Assembly: GCF_900177715.1 (NCBI RefSeq)
Contig: NZ_FXWG01000001.1
Location: 620,001-684,000 of the forward strand
Reading direction: 5' to 3'
Length of the DNA: 64,000 nucleotides
From: Altererythrobacter xiamenensis
GTDB lineage: Bacteria > Pseudomonadota > Alphaproteobacteria > Sphingomonadales > Sphingomonadaceae
Position numbers and translations under genes: made by a program. Positions 17,590 through 24,843 of the stretch are shown here, one piece after another (position 1 is the first letter of the stretch; each line of letters begins with the position of its first letter). The notes beneath the pieces were generated by a model, which saw only the letters and a program-made list of their open reading frames with translations, was not told the DNA's origin and did no database searches.

Positions 17590-18084
17590 TCAGCCGGAGG
17601 GTTCGGCCATCGATTCCACTTTCGTGAACACGCGCGCCATCAGTTCGCGGAACGTGCCACGCTCTTCTTCGTCGAGCACTTCGAAAATCGTTTCCTCGAT
17701 ATCGAGCGCCATCGGCATGATCTCGCTATGGACCGCCCGCCCCTCTTCGGTAAGCTCGAGCAGGTGCGAACGCCCGTCCTGAGCATTCGGCTGGCGATGA
17801 ACGAGCCCCCTGTCCTCCAGCACCCTGCAGGCGCGGTTGACCGCGACCTTGTCCATCAGGGTCGAGCGGGCAAGCGCGCGCTGGGTAAGCGCTCCGGCAT
17901 CGCCCAGCACCGCCATCACGCGCCATTCGGTAATCTTGAGCCCGAAGCGCACGCGATATCGCTGTGCGATCAGGCTGCTCACCGCATTGGACGTGATTGA
18001 AAGTTGGTAGGGCAAAAAGTTGGCCAGTTGCCCCGCACCCGGTACCGCCCCCGCGCTCCCGCCTGTCTTGCTTCTATCGTTCAT
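17590..18084 (-). CDS. MarR-family transcriptional regulator
   Basis: A 164-aa winged-helix regulator. After a Gly/Ser-rich lead, the dimerisation helix FLPYQLSITSNAVSSLIAQRY is followed by ITEWRVMAVLGDAGALTQRALA, the recognition helix region STLMDKVAVNRACRVLEDRG and the wing LVHRQPNAQDGRSHLLELTEEG. The ligand is unknown. The start at 18084 (MNDRSK) is preferred over an upstream alternative at 18120. It lies 92 bases downstream of the crotonase gene on the same strand. MarR proteins in this setting often respond to aromatic or acyl-CoA compounds and repress the neighbouring degradation genes; that link is inference. Confidence 0.85.
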   Translation of the reverse strand: MNDRSKTGGSAGAVPGAGQLANFLPYQLSITSNAVSSLIAQRYRVRFGLKITEWRVMAVLGDAGALTQRALARSTLMDKVAVNRACRVLEDRGLVHRQPNAQDGRSHLLELTEEGRAVHSEIMPMALDIEETIFEVLDEEERGTFRELMARVFTKVESMAEPSG

Positions 18085-18176
18085 GGGACGCGATCTTAAG
18101 CGGAGCCGCCCGCTTGGCAAGCCAAAGCCATGACCCAGGTCAGCCCAAGGTCATGGATTGGCTCGACAAAGCCGCG

Positions 18177-19049
18177 TCAGCGGTATTCGGGCTCGTCCCA
18201 CCAGGGATAGAAATCGGGCATGTCTTTCGAAACCGTGTCCGGGTATTCGGGTGCGCGTTTCTCGAGAAAACTCGCGATCCCCTCCTTGGCATCGGCCGAG
18301 CGGGACAAGCGATAGATTGCCTTGCTGTCGACGCGGTGCGCGTCCATCGGATGATCGCCCGAGGGAAGCCGCCACATCATCGCACGGGTCATCGCGACAG
18401 ACACGGCACTGGTGTTGTCGGCGATCTCGCGGGCAATGCCGCGCGCGACATCCATGAGTTCGCCCTGGGCATGGATCGAGCGGACGAGGCCGCCTTCCTT
18501 TGCTTCGGAAGCGTCGAAGATCCGCCCTGTGTAGCACCACTCGAGCGCCTGTTGCACGCCAACGAGCCGCGGCAAGAACCAGCTCGAACATGCTTCGGGC
18601 ACGATACCGCGCCGCGCAAATACAAAACCGTAGCGCGCATTATCGGATGCAAGCCGAATATCCATCGCCAGCTGCATGGTTATGCCAACACCCACGGCTA
18701 CGCCGTTGCAGGCGGCGATCAACGGCTTGGTGCTATCGAACAGCCGCAGGGTCAGTCGTCCTCCCCCGTCGCGCACACGTTCGTCGGACAGGTCGTCGAC
18801 CGGGTTAGGATCTGAGAAGACATGCCCTCCGCCCTCGGGCGTCAGGTCCGCGCCGGCACAGAACGCGCGATCACCGGAACCGGTAAAGATCACCGCACGC
18901 ACGCTGTCATCCGCATCGATATCGTCCATCGCCGCGATGATCTCGTCCATCATCGTGCGGGTAAAGGCGTTCATCTTGTCCGGCCGGTTGAGCGTGATGG
19001 TCGCAATGCCATCGGCCTTGTCGACGAGAATCTGGGTGTAATCGGCCAA
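18177..19049 (-). CDS. Enoyl-CoA hydratase/isomerase (crotonase family)
   Basis: The 290-aa protein follows the crotonase layout: ITLNRPDKMNAFTRTMMDEI, the first oxyanion segment GDRAFCAGADLTPEG, and the second, ACNGVAVGVGITMQLAMDIRLAS. The acidic position of the second catalytic Glu is in RRGIVPEACSSWFLPRLVG. The tail from about residue 255 (EKRAPEYPDTVSKDMPDFYPWW) is longer than in minimal hydratases. It probably hydrates or isomerises an enoyl-CoA. The start is TTG at 19049, seven bases after GGAGAG, with no ATG near the conserved N-terminus. An intrinsic terminator separates it from the SDR gene upstream, so it likely has its own promoter. Confidence 0.87.
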   Translation of the reverse strand: MADYTQILVDKADGIATITLNRPDKMNAFTRTMMDEIIAAMDDIDADDSVRAVIFTGSGDRAFCAGADLTPEGGGHVFSDPNPVDDLSDERVRDGGGRLTLRLFDSTKPLIAACNGVAVGVGITMQLAMDIRLASDNARYGFVFARRGIVPEACSSWFLPRLVGVQQALEWCYTGRIFDASEAKEGGLVRSIHAQGELMDVARGIAREIADNTSAVSVAMTRAMMWRLPSGDHPMDAHRVDSKAIYRLSRSADAKEGIASFLEKRAPEYPDTVSKDMPDFYPWWDEPEYR

Positions 19050-19078
19050 TTTATCTCTCCCGGTTGTGGAAATGAAAA

Positions 19079-19098
19079 GGGCGGCTCGCCGGCCGCCC
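19079..19098 (-). terminator. Intrinsic terminator after the thiolase-SDR operon
   Basis: A 7-bp GC stem (GGGCGGC/GCCGCCC) with a six-base loop is followed on the minus strand by TTTTCATTT. It lies between the SDR stop and the crotonase start. Confidence 0.75.
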
Positions 19099-19115
19099 TT
19101 CCCTGGTTGATCTGC

Positions 19116-19901
19116 TTAGCGCGGGGCCATCCGGATCCCGCCGTCGAGGCGCACGTCCTCGCCGTTGAAATAGCCGGTTTCGATCATGCACATGGCGAGC
19201 TTGGCGTATTCCTCCGGCACGCCGAGGCGCTTGGGGAACGGGACCGAAGCAGCCAGCGCGTCGCGCACGTTCTGCGGCGCAGCGGCGAGCAGCGGGGTGT
19301 CGAAGATACCGGGCAGGATCGTGTTGACGCGGATGCCTTCGTTCATGAGGTCGCGCGCGATCGGGAGCGTCATGCCGATGACACCGGCCTTCGATGCCGA
19401 ATAGGCGGCCTGGCCGATCTGGCCGTCTTCGCCCGCCACCGAAGCGGTGTTGACGATAGCGCCACGATCACCGTCTTCGCTCAGCGGGTCGAGCGTGAGC
19501 ATGCCGGCAGCCGACTTGGCGATGCAGCGGAAGGTGCCGATCAGGTTGACCTGGATGACGAAATCGAACGCGCTGATGGGGAAGTGCTTGATGCTGCCGT
19601 CTTCCTTGCTGCGGCTGGCGGTCTTGATCGCATTGCCGATGCCGGCGCAGTTGACGAGGATGCGTTCCTGGCCGTGAGCCTCGCGAGCCTTGGCAAAACC
19701 TGCATCGACATCATCGTCGCTGGTTACGTTGACCTTGCAGAAGACGCCGCCGATCTCGGCAGCCATCGCTTCGCCCTTTTCCTCGTTCATGTCGAAGATG
19801 GCGACCTTGGCGCCCTTGGCTGCGAGTGCGCGTGCGGTCGCGGCACCGAGGCCCGATGCGCCGCCGGTGACGACCGCGGGAGTGTTGGCTGATACTTCCA
19901 T
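19116..19901 (-). CDS. SDR-family 3-hydroxyacyl-CoA dehydrogenase (HSD10-like)
   Basis: A 261-aa short-chain dehydrogenase with the NAD-binding TGGASGLGAATARALAAKG near the N-terminus and VAIFDMNEEKG, where the Asp after the second strand points to NAD. It also has the LVNCAGIGNA motif, catalytic Ser in IVNTASVAGEDG and YxxxK in AAYSASKAGV. The SKEDGSIKHFPISAFDFVIQVNLIGTF segment and the GYFNGEDVRLDGGIRM end resemble type II 3-hydroxyacyl-CoA dehydrogenases. The ATG at 19901 sits nine bases after GAGGAA; a GTG three codons upstream is too close to that site. It is 30 bases downstream of the thiolase gene, so the pair likely performs the last two steps of beta-oxidation. Confidence 0.88.
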   Translation of the reverse strand: MEVSANTPAVVTGGASGLGAATARALAAKGAKVAIFDMNEEKGEAMAAEIGGVFCKVNVTSDDDVDAGFAKAREAHGQERILVNCAGIGNAIKTASRSKEDGSIKHFPISAFDFVIQVNLIGTFRCIAKSAAGMLTLDPLSEDGDRGAIVNTASVAGEDGQIGQAAYSASKAGVIGMTLPIARDLMNEGIRVNTILPGIFDTPLLAAAPQNVRDALAASVPFPKRLGVPEEYAKLAMCMIETGYFNGEDVRLDGGIRMAPR

Positions 19902-19931
19902 TGTGTTCACTTCCTCTTTGAATACAGATGC

Positions 19932-21104
19932 TTAAACGGATTCGACGATGGTGACGTTGGCGACGCCGCCGCCTTCGCACATCGTCTGAAGACCGAACTT
20001 CTTGTTGTGACGCTTGAGCGCATGAACCAGCGTCGCCATCAGCTTGGTGCCCGATGCGCCGAGCGGGTGGCCGAGCGCGATAGCGCCGCCGTGAACGTTG
20101 AGCTTGTCGGGATCGGCACCAGTGTGCTTGAGCCAAGCCAGCGGGACCGGCGCGAAAGCCTCGTTGACCTCGTAAAGGTCGATGTCGCCGATTTTCATGC
20201 CGGCGCGTTCGAGCGCCTTGTCGGTTGCGAACAGCGGTTCTTCCAGCATGATTACCGGATCGCCTGCGGTAACGGTCAGGTTGCGAATGCGCGCCATCGG
20301 CGTGAGGTTGTGGCGTTTCAGCGTCTCTTCGTTGACGACCAGAACGGCAGATGATCCGTCGCAGATCTGGCTCGCGGAAGCCGCGGTGATCTTGCCTTCG
20401 GGGCTGAGCAGCTTGACGCCAGCGATGCCTTCGAGCGTCGCGTCGAAGCGAATACCCTCGTCCACCGTGTGCATCTCGGTGCCTTCGGGCGTTTCGATCT
20501 CGATCGGGACGATTTCATTCTCGAATGCGCCGCTTTCGGTCGCCTTGATCGCTCGCATGTGGCTTTCGAGCGCGAAGCTGTCGAGCTGCGCCTTGGTGAA
20601 GCCGTGCTTCTCCGCGATCATCTCGGCACCCATGAACTGGCTGAACTGGATGCCGGGGAACTTCTCTTCGAGACCCGGTGACTTGTAGTGACCCAGGCCC
20701 TCTTTCATGTGGAGGGTGGCGTTGGAGCCCATCGGTACGCGGGTCATGCTTTCGACGCCGCTGGCGATGACCGCGTCCTGCGTGCCGCTCATTACGGCCT
20801 GCGCTGCGAACTGGATTGCCTGCTGCGAGGAACCGCACTGGCGATCGATCGTAACCGCCGGCGTCGACTGCGGCAGGTGCTTGGAGGCGAGCACGCCCAT
20901 GCGCCCGACCTGCATCGCCTGCTCGCCCGCCTGGCTGACGCAGCCGGTGACCACATCGTCGATGGCATTGGGGTCGATGCCGCTGCGCTCGACGATCGCA
21001 TCGAGCGATGCGGCCAGCAAATCAACCGGGTGAACTCCGGCAAGGCGACCGCCACGGCGCCCCCCTGCGGTACGGACTGCTTCGACGATATAGGCGTCTG
21101 CCAT
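19932..21104 (-). CDS. Acetyl-CoA C-acyltransferase (thiolase)
   Basis: The 390-aa thiolase cleaves 3-ketoacyl-CoA or condenses acetyl-CoA. It begins MADAYIVEAVRTAGGRRGG. The nucleophile is C90 in TIDRQCGSSQQAIQFAAQA; the catalytic His lies in NVHGGAIALGHPLGASG, and the second Cys in QTMCEGGGVANVTIVE. Degradative thiolases in this class often accompany an SDR dehydrogenase, as here. The ATG at 21104 is preceded by AAGGAG at good spacing. It is the first gene of the thiolase-SDR transcript, ended by the hairpin at 19079-19098, and diverges from the oxygenase gene at 21268. Confidence 0.93.
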   Translation of the reverse strand: MADAYIVEAVRTAGGRRGGRLAGVHPVDLLAASLDAIVERSGIDPNAIDDVVTGCVSQAGEQAMQVGRMGVLASKHLPQSTPAVTIDRQCGSSQQAIQFAAQAVMSGTQDAVIASGVESMTRVPMGSNATLHMKEGLGHYKSPGLEEKFPGIQFSQFMGAEMIAEKHGFTKAQLDSFALESHMRAIKATESGAFENEIVPIEIETPEGTEMHTVDEGIRFDATLEGIAGVKLLSPEGKITAASASQICDGSSAVLVVNEETLKRHNLTPMARIRNLTVTAGDPVIMLEEPLFATDKALERAGMKIGDIDLYEVNEAFAPVPLAWLKHTGADPDKLNVHGGAIALGHPLGASGTKLMATLVHALKRHNKKFGLQTMCEGGGVANVTIVESV

Positions 21105-21267
21105 GGCGATTCTCCTTAGCCTGTATGGTTTGGGAGTGGCCTAAGCAGGGGCTTCGAGCGGGTCAACTCACTTATATACCTATGTGGCGCGGGGATCGTT
21201 ATAGTGTGGTGCGCCCAGGGCGTGCCGCTTGCCTGAGATTGCCGCGCGGCATAAAGTCTGCACGAAT

Positions 21268-22011
21268 ATGACGAAGAAGCTTTTCGAGATTAATCCAGAC
21301 CTGGACAGGGCCGCGCTGGCCCGGCGTTTTGCCGAACATACGCGCGTGCAGGTCCGCGATTTCCTGACCCGCGAGACGGCAGAGGAAATCCGCATGATCT
21401 TGTCGCAGGCAACGCCCTGGGGCCTTGCCATGCAGGCCGATGGTTCAGGTTTCGAAGGGCCGCAGCAAATCCTCCCACAGGATATGCGGTCGCCGGACGG
21501 TCAACAACGCGCACAGGCCATCGGTCAGGCGACGCAGGATGCAGCGGCCCGCGGTGACTACGCCTTTCGCTTCGCCCAATATCCTATTCTTCAGGCGGTG
21601 CAGGAAAACTGGTCCCCCGACAGTCCGCATGAATTACTGCTGGAATACATCAACGCACCCGAGTTTCTGCAGTTGGCGCGCGACATCACCGGTTTCGACG
21701 ATCTGGTGAAGGCGGATGGGCAGGCCACCCTCTTTGCCAAACAACAATTCCTCGGCCGCCACATCGACAGCCACGTCGCAGAAGGCTGGAAGGTCGCCTA
21801 TGTCATGAACTTCGCGGTCGATGACTGGCATCCCGACTGGGGCGGCTATCTCCAGTTCCTCGACGAGGAGGGCGACATCGTCGAGGGGTTCCGGCCACGC
21901 TTCAACGCGCTGAACCTGTTCGCGGTGCCGCAGGCGCACTCGGTGTCATTCGTCGCGCCGTTCGCACCTGTCGGACGCTATGCCATCACCGGCTGGCTGC
22001 GCGACCGGTGA
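21268..22011 (+). CDS. 2-oxoglutarate/Fe(II) oxygenase, OGFOD1/Tpa1-like prolyl hydroxylase type
   Basis: The 247-aa protein has a jelly-roll oxygenase core with the iron ligands H165 and D167 (GRHIDSHVAEGWKVAYVMNF) and distal H224 (VPQAHSVSFV), and the 2-oxoglutarate Arg at R237 (GRYAITGWLRDR). The order, with H-x-D followed by a WGGYLQF strand, resembles eukaryotic OGFOD1/Tpa1 and bacterial prolyl hydroxylases that modify translation proteins; the true substrate is unknown. The start at 21268 has no strong ribosome-binding site, but the frame upstream only offers a TTG at 21229. Its stop overlaps the GTG of the next gene (GTGA), implying translational coupling. Confidence 0.82.
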   Translation: MTKKLFEINPDLDRAALARRFAEHTRVQVRDFLTRETAEEIRMILSQATPWGLAMQADGSGFEGPQQILPQDMRSPDGQQRAQAIGQATQDAAARGDYAFRFAQYPILQAVQENWSPDSPHELLLEYINAPEFLQLARDITGFDDLVKADGQATLFAKQQFLGRHIDSHVAEGWKVAYVMNFAVDDWHPDWGGYLQFLDEEGDIVEGFRPRFNALNLFAVPQAHSVSFVAPFAPVGRYAITGWLRDR

Positions 22012-23690
22012 TCCCCAAGGACGTCTCGGACGCAATCAACAGTGCCCGCGCCATGGCCCAGAAGGGTGATCTTTCCAGCGCGCGGGAACTGCTTTCGCGC
22101 ACGCTCGAGGTTCATCCGGCACAACCGCCCCTCGCCAACACGGCGGGGAACCTGGCAATGCGGGCGGGCGACCTCAATGCGGCGGAGCGGCTGTTTGCTC
22201 AGGCTGCGCAGCTTGAGCCGGGCAGCGCCGAATACGCGATAAACCACGCCATCGCGCTGCAACGCCTAGGCCGGTCTGCAGAGGCCATCTCGGCCCTCAC
22301 TCCAATTGAAGAAGCTGGTCGCAAACTGCCGAAATATTGCAATGTCAGGGCTGCATGCGAACGCGAGCGGGACAATCTGGATCAGGCCCGCAAGTGGTAC
22401 GAGCTGTCGCTTTCGGCAGATCGCCAGAATGCCAGGGCGCTGCATGGTCGAGCCAGAGTAGCCATCGAAAGCGCTGAGCCCGATGCACGCACACGTTTCG
22501 ATCACGCCTTGGCAGTCAATCCTACCGAGCCGGACTTGTGGCTGGGGAAAGCGCAAGCGCTCGACGTCGAAGGAGAGGTGCAAGGCGCAAGATCGATCGC
22601 CGAGCAGTTGGTGCAACAGGCGCCCGGCTGGGCGGATGGATTGAAGTTTCTCGCGCAATTGAAGCTCGGCGCGGGAGAGGAAGACTTCACCGAGCACTAC
22701 CGCAATGCGGTCGAGCGTGTGCCCGACGCACCTGCTATCTGGCTCGACTGGATAGGCCTTTTGGGCGGGCTCGACCACGATGCGCAAGCGACCGAGGTCG
22801 CCGCGGAGGCACGGCGCAAGTTCCCGTCCGAACCGCTTTTTGCGCTCCTCGAGGCCATTCATGCAGGTGCGGCAGGCGACGACGATAGAGCTGAGGCAAT
22901 ATTTGCAAACGTGTCGCTTGGCGACGTCAATCGCCGGGTTCACGAAGCGCGCCATCGTATCCGGCGCGGAGAATACGAGCGCGCAGAGGTCCTTTTGAAC
23001 AACGCTATCGAAAGCGATCGATCGAACATCGCGGCGTGGGCGCTAACGGGGATCGTATGGAGACTGACGGGAAATCCGCGCGGCGACTGGCTTCATCTGC
23101 AGGATAATCTCTTTCGCCAGCTTCCGCTCGAGGCCGACGCAGGTGTTCTCGAGGCAGCCATCCCGCTTCTGCACAGGCTGCACGACAACAGCCCGCTGCC
23201 GCTCAGCCAATCGCTCCGTGGTGGCACACAGACCCGTGGGCGCCTCTTCGCGCGAACCGAGCCCGAACTGCGACGCCTTCACCGGGCTATCCTCGAAACG
23301 CTGAAACGATACCAAAGCGAACTACCGGAGAAGGAAGTCGAGCACCCGCTATTGAGGCATCGAGACGAGATTTGGCGCCTGGAGGGATCGTGGTCGGTGC
23401 GGCTGAGCGGCGGCGGAGACTACCACACCTCGCACATTCACCCACAGGGCGTTGTATCCTCTGCGCTCTATGTCGAGCGTTCAGGCGAAGAGGAAAGCGA
23501 GCCTCATGCTGGCTGGCTTGAGATCGGCCGTCCCCCGCCCGATTTGCGGTTGGATCTGGAACCGCTGGCGGTCCTCCCGCCAAAACCTGGCCACCTCACC
23601 CTTTTTCCAAGCACACTCTATCATGGCACGAGGTCATTTGCCGCAGGTCGGCGGATGACGGTTGCATTCGATGTCGTGCCGGAGGATTAG
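22008..23690 (+). CDS. TPR protein with C-terminal putative 2OG-Fe(II) oxygenase domain
   Basis: The 560-aa protein has N-terminal helical repeats of TPR type (residues 1 to about 340, for example GDLSSARELLSRTLEVHP and GDLNAAERLFAQAAQLEPGS). A C-terminal jelly-roll domain has candidate iron ligands in GGGDYHTSHIHPQG (H476, H478 region) and a distal His in STLYHGTRSF (H539), followed by Arg548/549. This matches the layout of putative 2OG-Fe(II) oxygenases fused to TPRs. The TPRs probably hold a protein substrate. The start is GTG at 22008 inside the previous gene's stop. The methyltransferase gene starts six bases after its stop. Confidence 0.82.
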   Translation: MIPKDVSDAINSARAMAQKGDLSSARELLSRTLEVHPAQPPLANTAGNLAMRAGDLNAAERLFAQAAQLEPGSAEYAINHAIALQRLGRSAEAISALTPIEEAGRKLPKYCNVRAACERERDNLDQARKWYELSLSADRQNARALHGRARVAIESAEPDARTRFDHALAVNPTEPDLWLGKAQALDVEGEVQGARSIAEQLVQQAPGWADGLKFLAQLKLGAGEEDFTEHYRNAVERVPDAPAIWLDWIGLLGGLDHDAQATEVAAEARRKFPSEPLFALLEAIHAGAAGDDDRAEAIFANVSLGDVNRRVHEARHRIRRGEYERAEVLLNNAIESDRSNIAAWALTGIVWRLTGNPRGDWLHLQDNLFRQLPLEADAGVLEAAIPLLHRLHDNSPLPLSQSLRGGTQTRGRLFARTEPELRRLHRAILETLKRYQSELPEKEVEHPLLRHRDEIWRLEGSWSVRLSGGGDYHTSHIHPQGVVSSALYVERSGEEESEPHAGWLEIGRPPPDLRLDLEPLAVLPPKPGHLTLFPSTLYHGTRSFAAGRRMTVAFDVVPED

Positions 23691-23696
23691 GGGCGC

Positions 23697-24605
23697 ATGA
23701 CCGGAGAGCACGCTAAATCCTGGAACGATTTCTGGGCGCAAAGCAAGTCTAGCGGACAGGGCTGCCTGCCTGCAGCGGGTTACGAACAAATCGACGCTGC
23801 ACAGAAAGCCCGATGGGTCGACCTCGCGAAGCAATTGCCAAGAAACGCGCGAGTGCTTGATCTGGCGACCGGAAATGGTCTGGTCATGCGCTGGATGCTC
23901 GGCGAGCGTCGCGACCTCAAGTTGACCGGTGTGGATCTCGCCCCTGTTTTGCCACCGTCTCCCAAGGGTACAAAAACACGCGCTGGCGTGCCGATGGAGG
24001 AACTGCCCTTCCCGGACGACCGCTTTCACGCCGTGGTGAGCCAATTCGGCTTCGAATATGGCGATACAGCCAAGGTCGCCGAGGAAGCGGCACGGGTCCT
24101 CGGCAAGGGCGGTACACTGGCCATCCTGACCCACAGGCAGGATGGACCGATCCTGGCCCACAATCTCAAGCGTCGCGAACAGATCCGCTGGGCGATCGAC
24201 GAGAAGAACTTACCGGACATCGCGCGGAAAAGTCTTCAGCTTCGCGGGCGCGGTATCTTCACGATCCCGACAGCAATACAGCAGGCACCCGAAGAAGGCG
24301 CCCGACTACATGGGCCGCAATCGGCCGCCTGGGAAATTGCCGAAGCTTTGCGCCAGACGCTGGCGATGAGCAGACACGATCATCCTGCGAATGTCGCCCG
24401 ACTGATCGATACGATGGTTTTCCATGCCCGCAACGAGCTCGGCCGGATCGCCTCGCTTGAGGCAGCCTGCGCCACCACGGCTGATGAGGAACGGTTCACG
24501 GCAGCAATCGAGGCCGCGGGCTTCGAGCCCACCGGAATCGAGCCGGTTCTGGAAAAGGGCCGCGCAACACGTTTCGCGGACTTCCGGACCTATCGGCTGA
24601 GCTGA
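23697..24605 (+). CDS. Class I SAM-dependent methyltransferase
   Basis: A 302-aa methyltransferase with motif I ARVLDLATGNGLVMRWML (about residues 50-67), the acidic end of strand 2 in LTGVDLAP, and motif II/III region LPFPDDRFHAVVSQFGFEYGD followed by ARVLGKGGTLAILTHR. This is the methyltransferase-11 type; no substrate domain is recognisable. The C-terminus (GFEPTGIEPVLEKGRATRFADFRTYRLS) is a typical cap. A strong GGAGGATTAGGGGCGC precedes the ATG. It closes a three-gene plus-strand run with the two oxygenases, suggesting that it acts on the same product or pathway; that is inference. Confidence 0.86.
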   Translation: MTGEHAKSWNDFWAQSKSSGQGCLPAAGYEQIDAAQKARWVDLAKQLPRNARVLDLATGNGLVMRWMLGERRDLKLTGVDLAPVLPPSPKGTKTRAGVPMEELPFPDDRFHAVVSQFGFEYGDTAKVAEEAARVLGKGGTLAILTHRQDGPILAHNLKRREQIRWAIDEKNLPDIARKSLQLRGRGIFTIPTAIQQAPEEGARLHGPQSAAWEIAEALRQTLAMSRHDHPANVARLIDTMVFHARNELGRIASLEAACATTADEERFTAAIEAAGFEPTGIEPVLEKGRATRFADFRTYRLS

Positions 24606-24787
24606 CGAACCCCAGCGTGGCGGCACAAGCCGCTCTTCACGCTATGCCGCATCGAAGAAATTACGTTCGCAGAAGGCGCTCCTGCCCCGTGGCCAGCCGG
24701 ATCAGGTAGGGCTTGAGGGACGGTTTCGCAAAACCGCGCGATCGACAGTCCCTCTGCGGTACAGAATAGGCTTCTGACAAAGCAAAA

Positions 24788-24813
24788 GGGCGGCGGACCG
24801 AAGTCCACCGCCC
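24788..24813 (-). terminator. Intrinsic terminator of the TonB-dependent receptor gene
   Basis: GGGCGGCGGA and TCCACCGCCC form a 10-bp stem with one mismatch and a six-base loop. On the minus strand it is followed by TTTTGCTTTG, 30 bases after the receptor stop. It may also stop transcription from the methyltransferase gene on the plus strand. The remainder of the 238-base gap (24606-24843) shows no gene. Confidence 0.8.
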
Positions 24814-24843
24814 CCTTGTCTGCTGTTTCGCAGGACTGCGTTC

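Noticed and set aside
24606-24787. A coding remnant or small RNA in the gap after the methyltransferase
   Set aside because: No start with a ribosome-binding site, no promoter and no homology that I can recognise.
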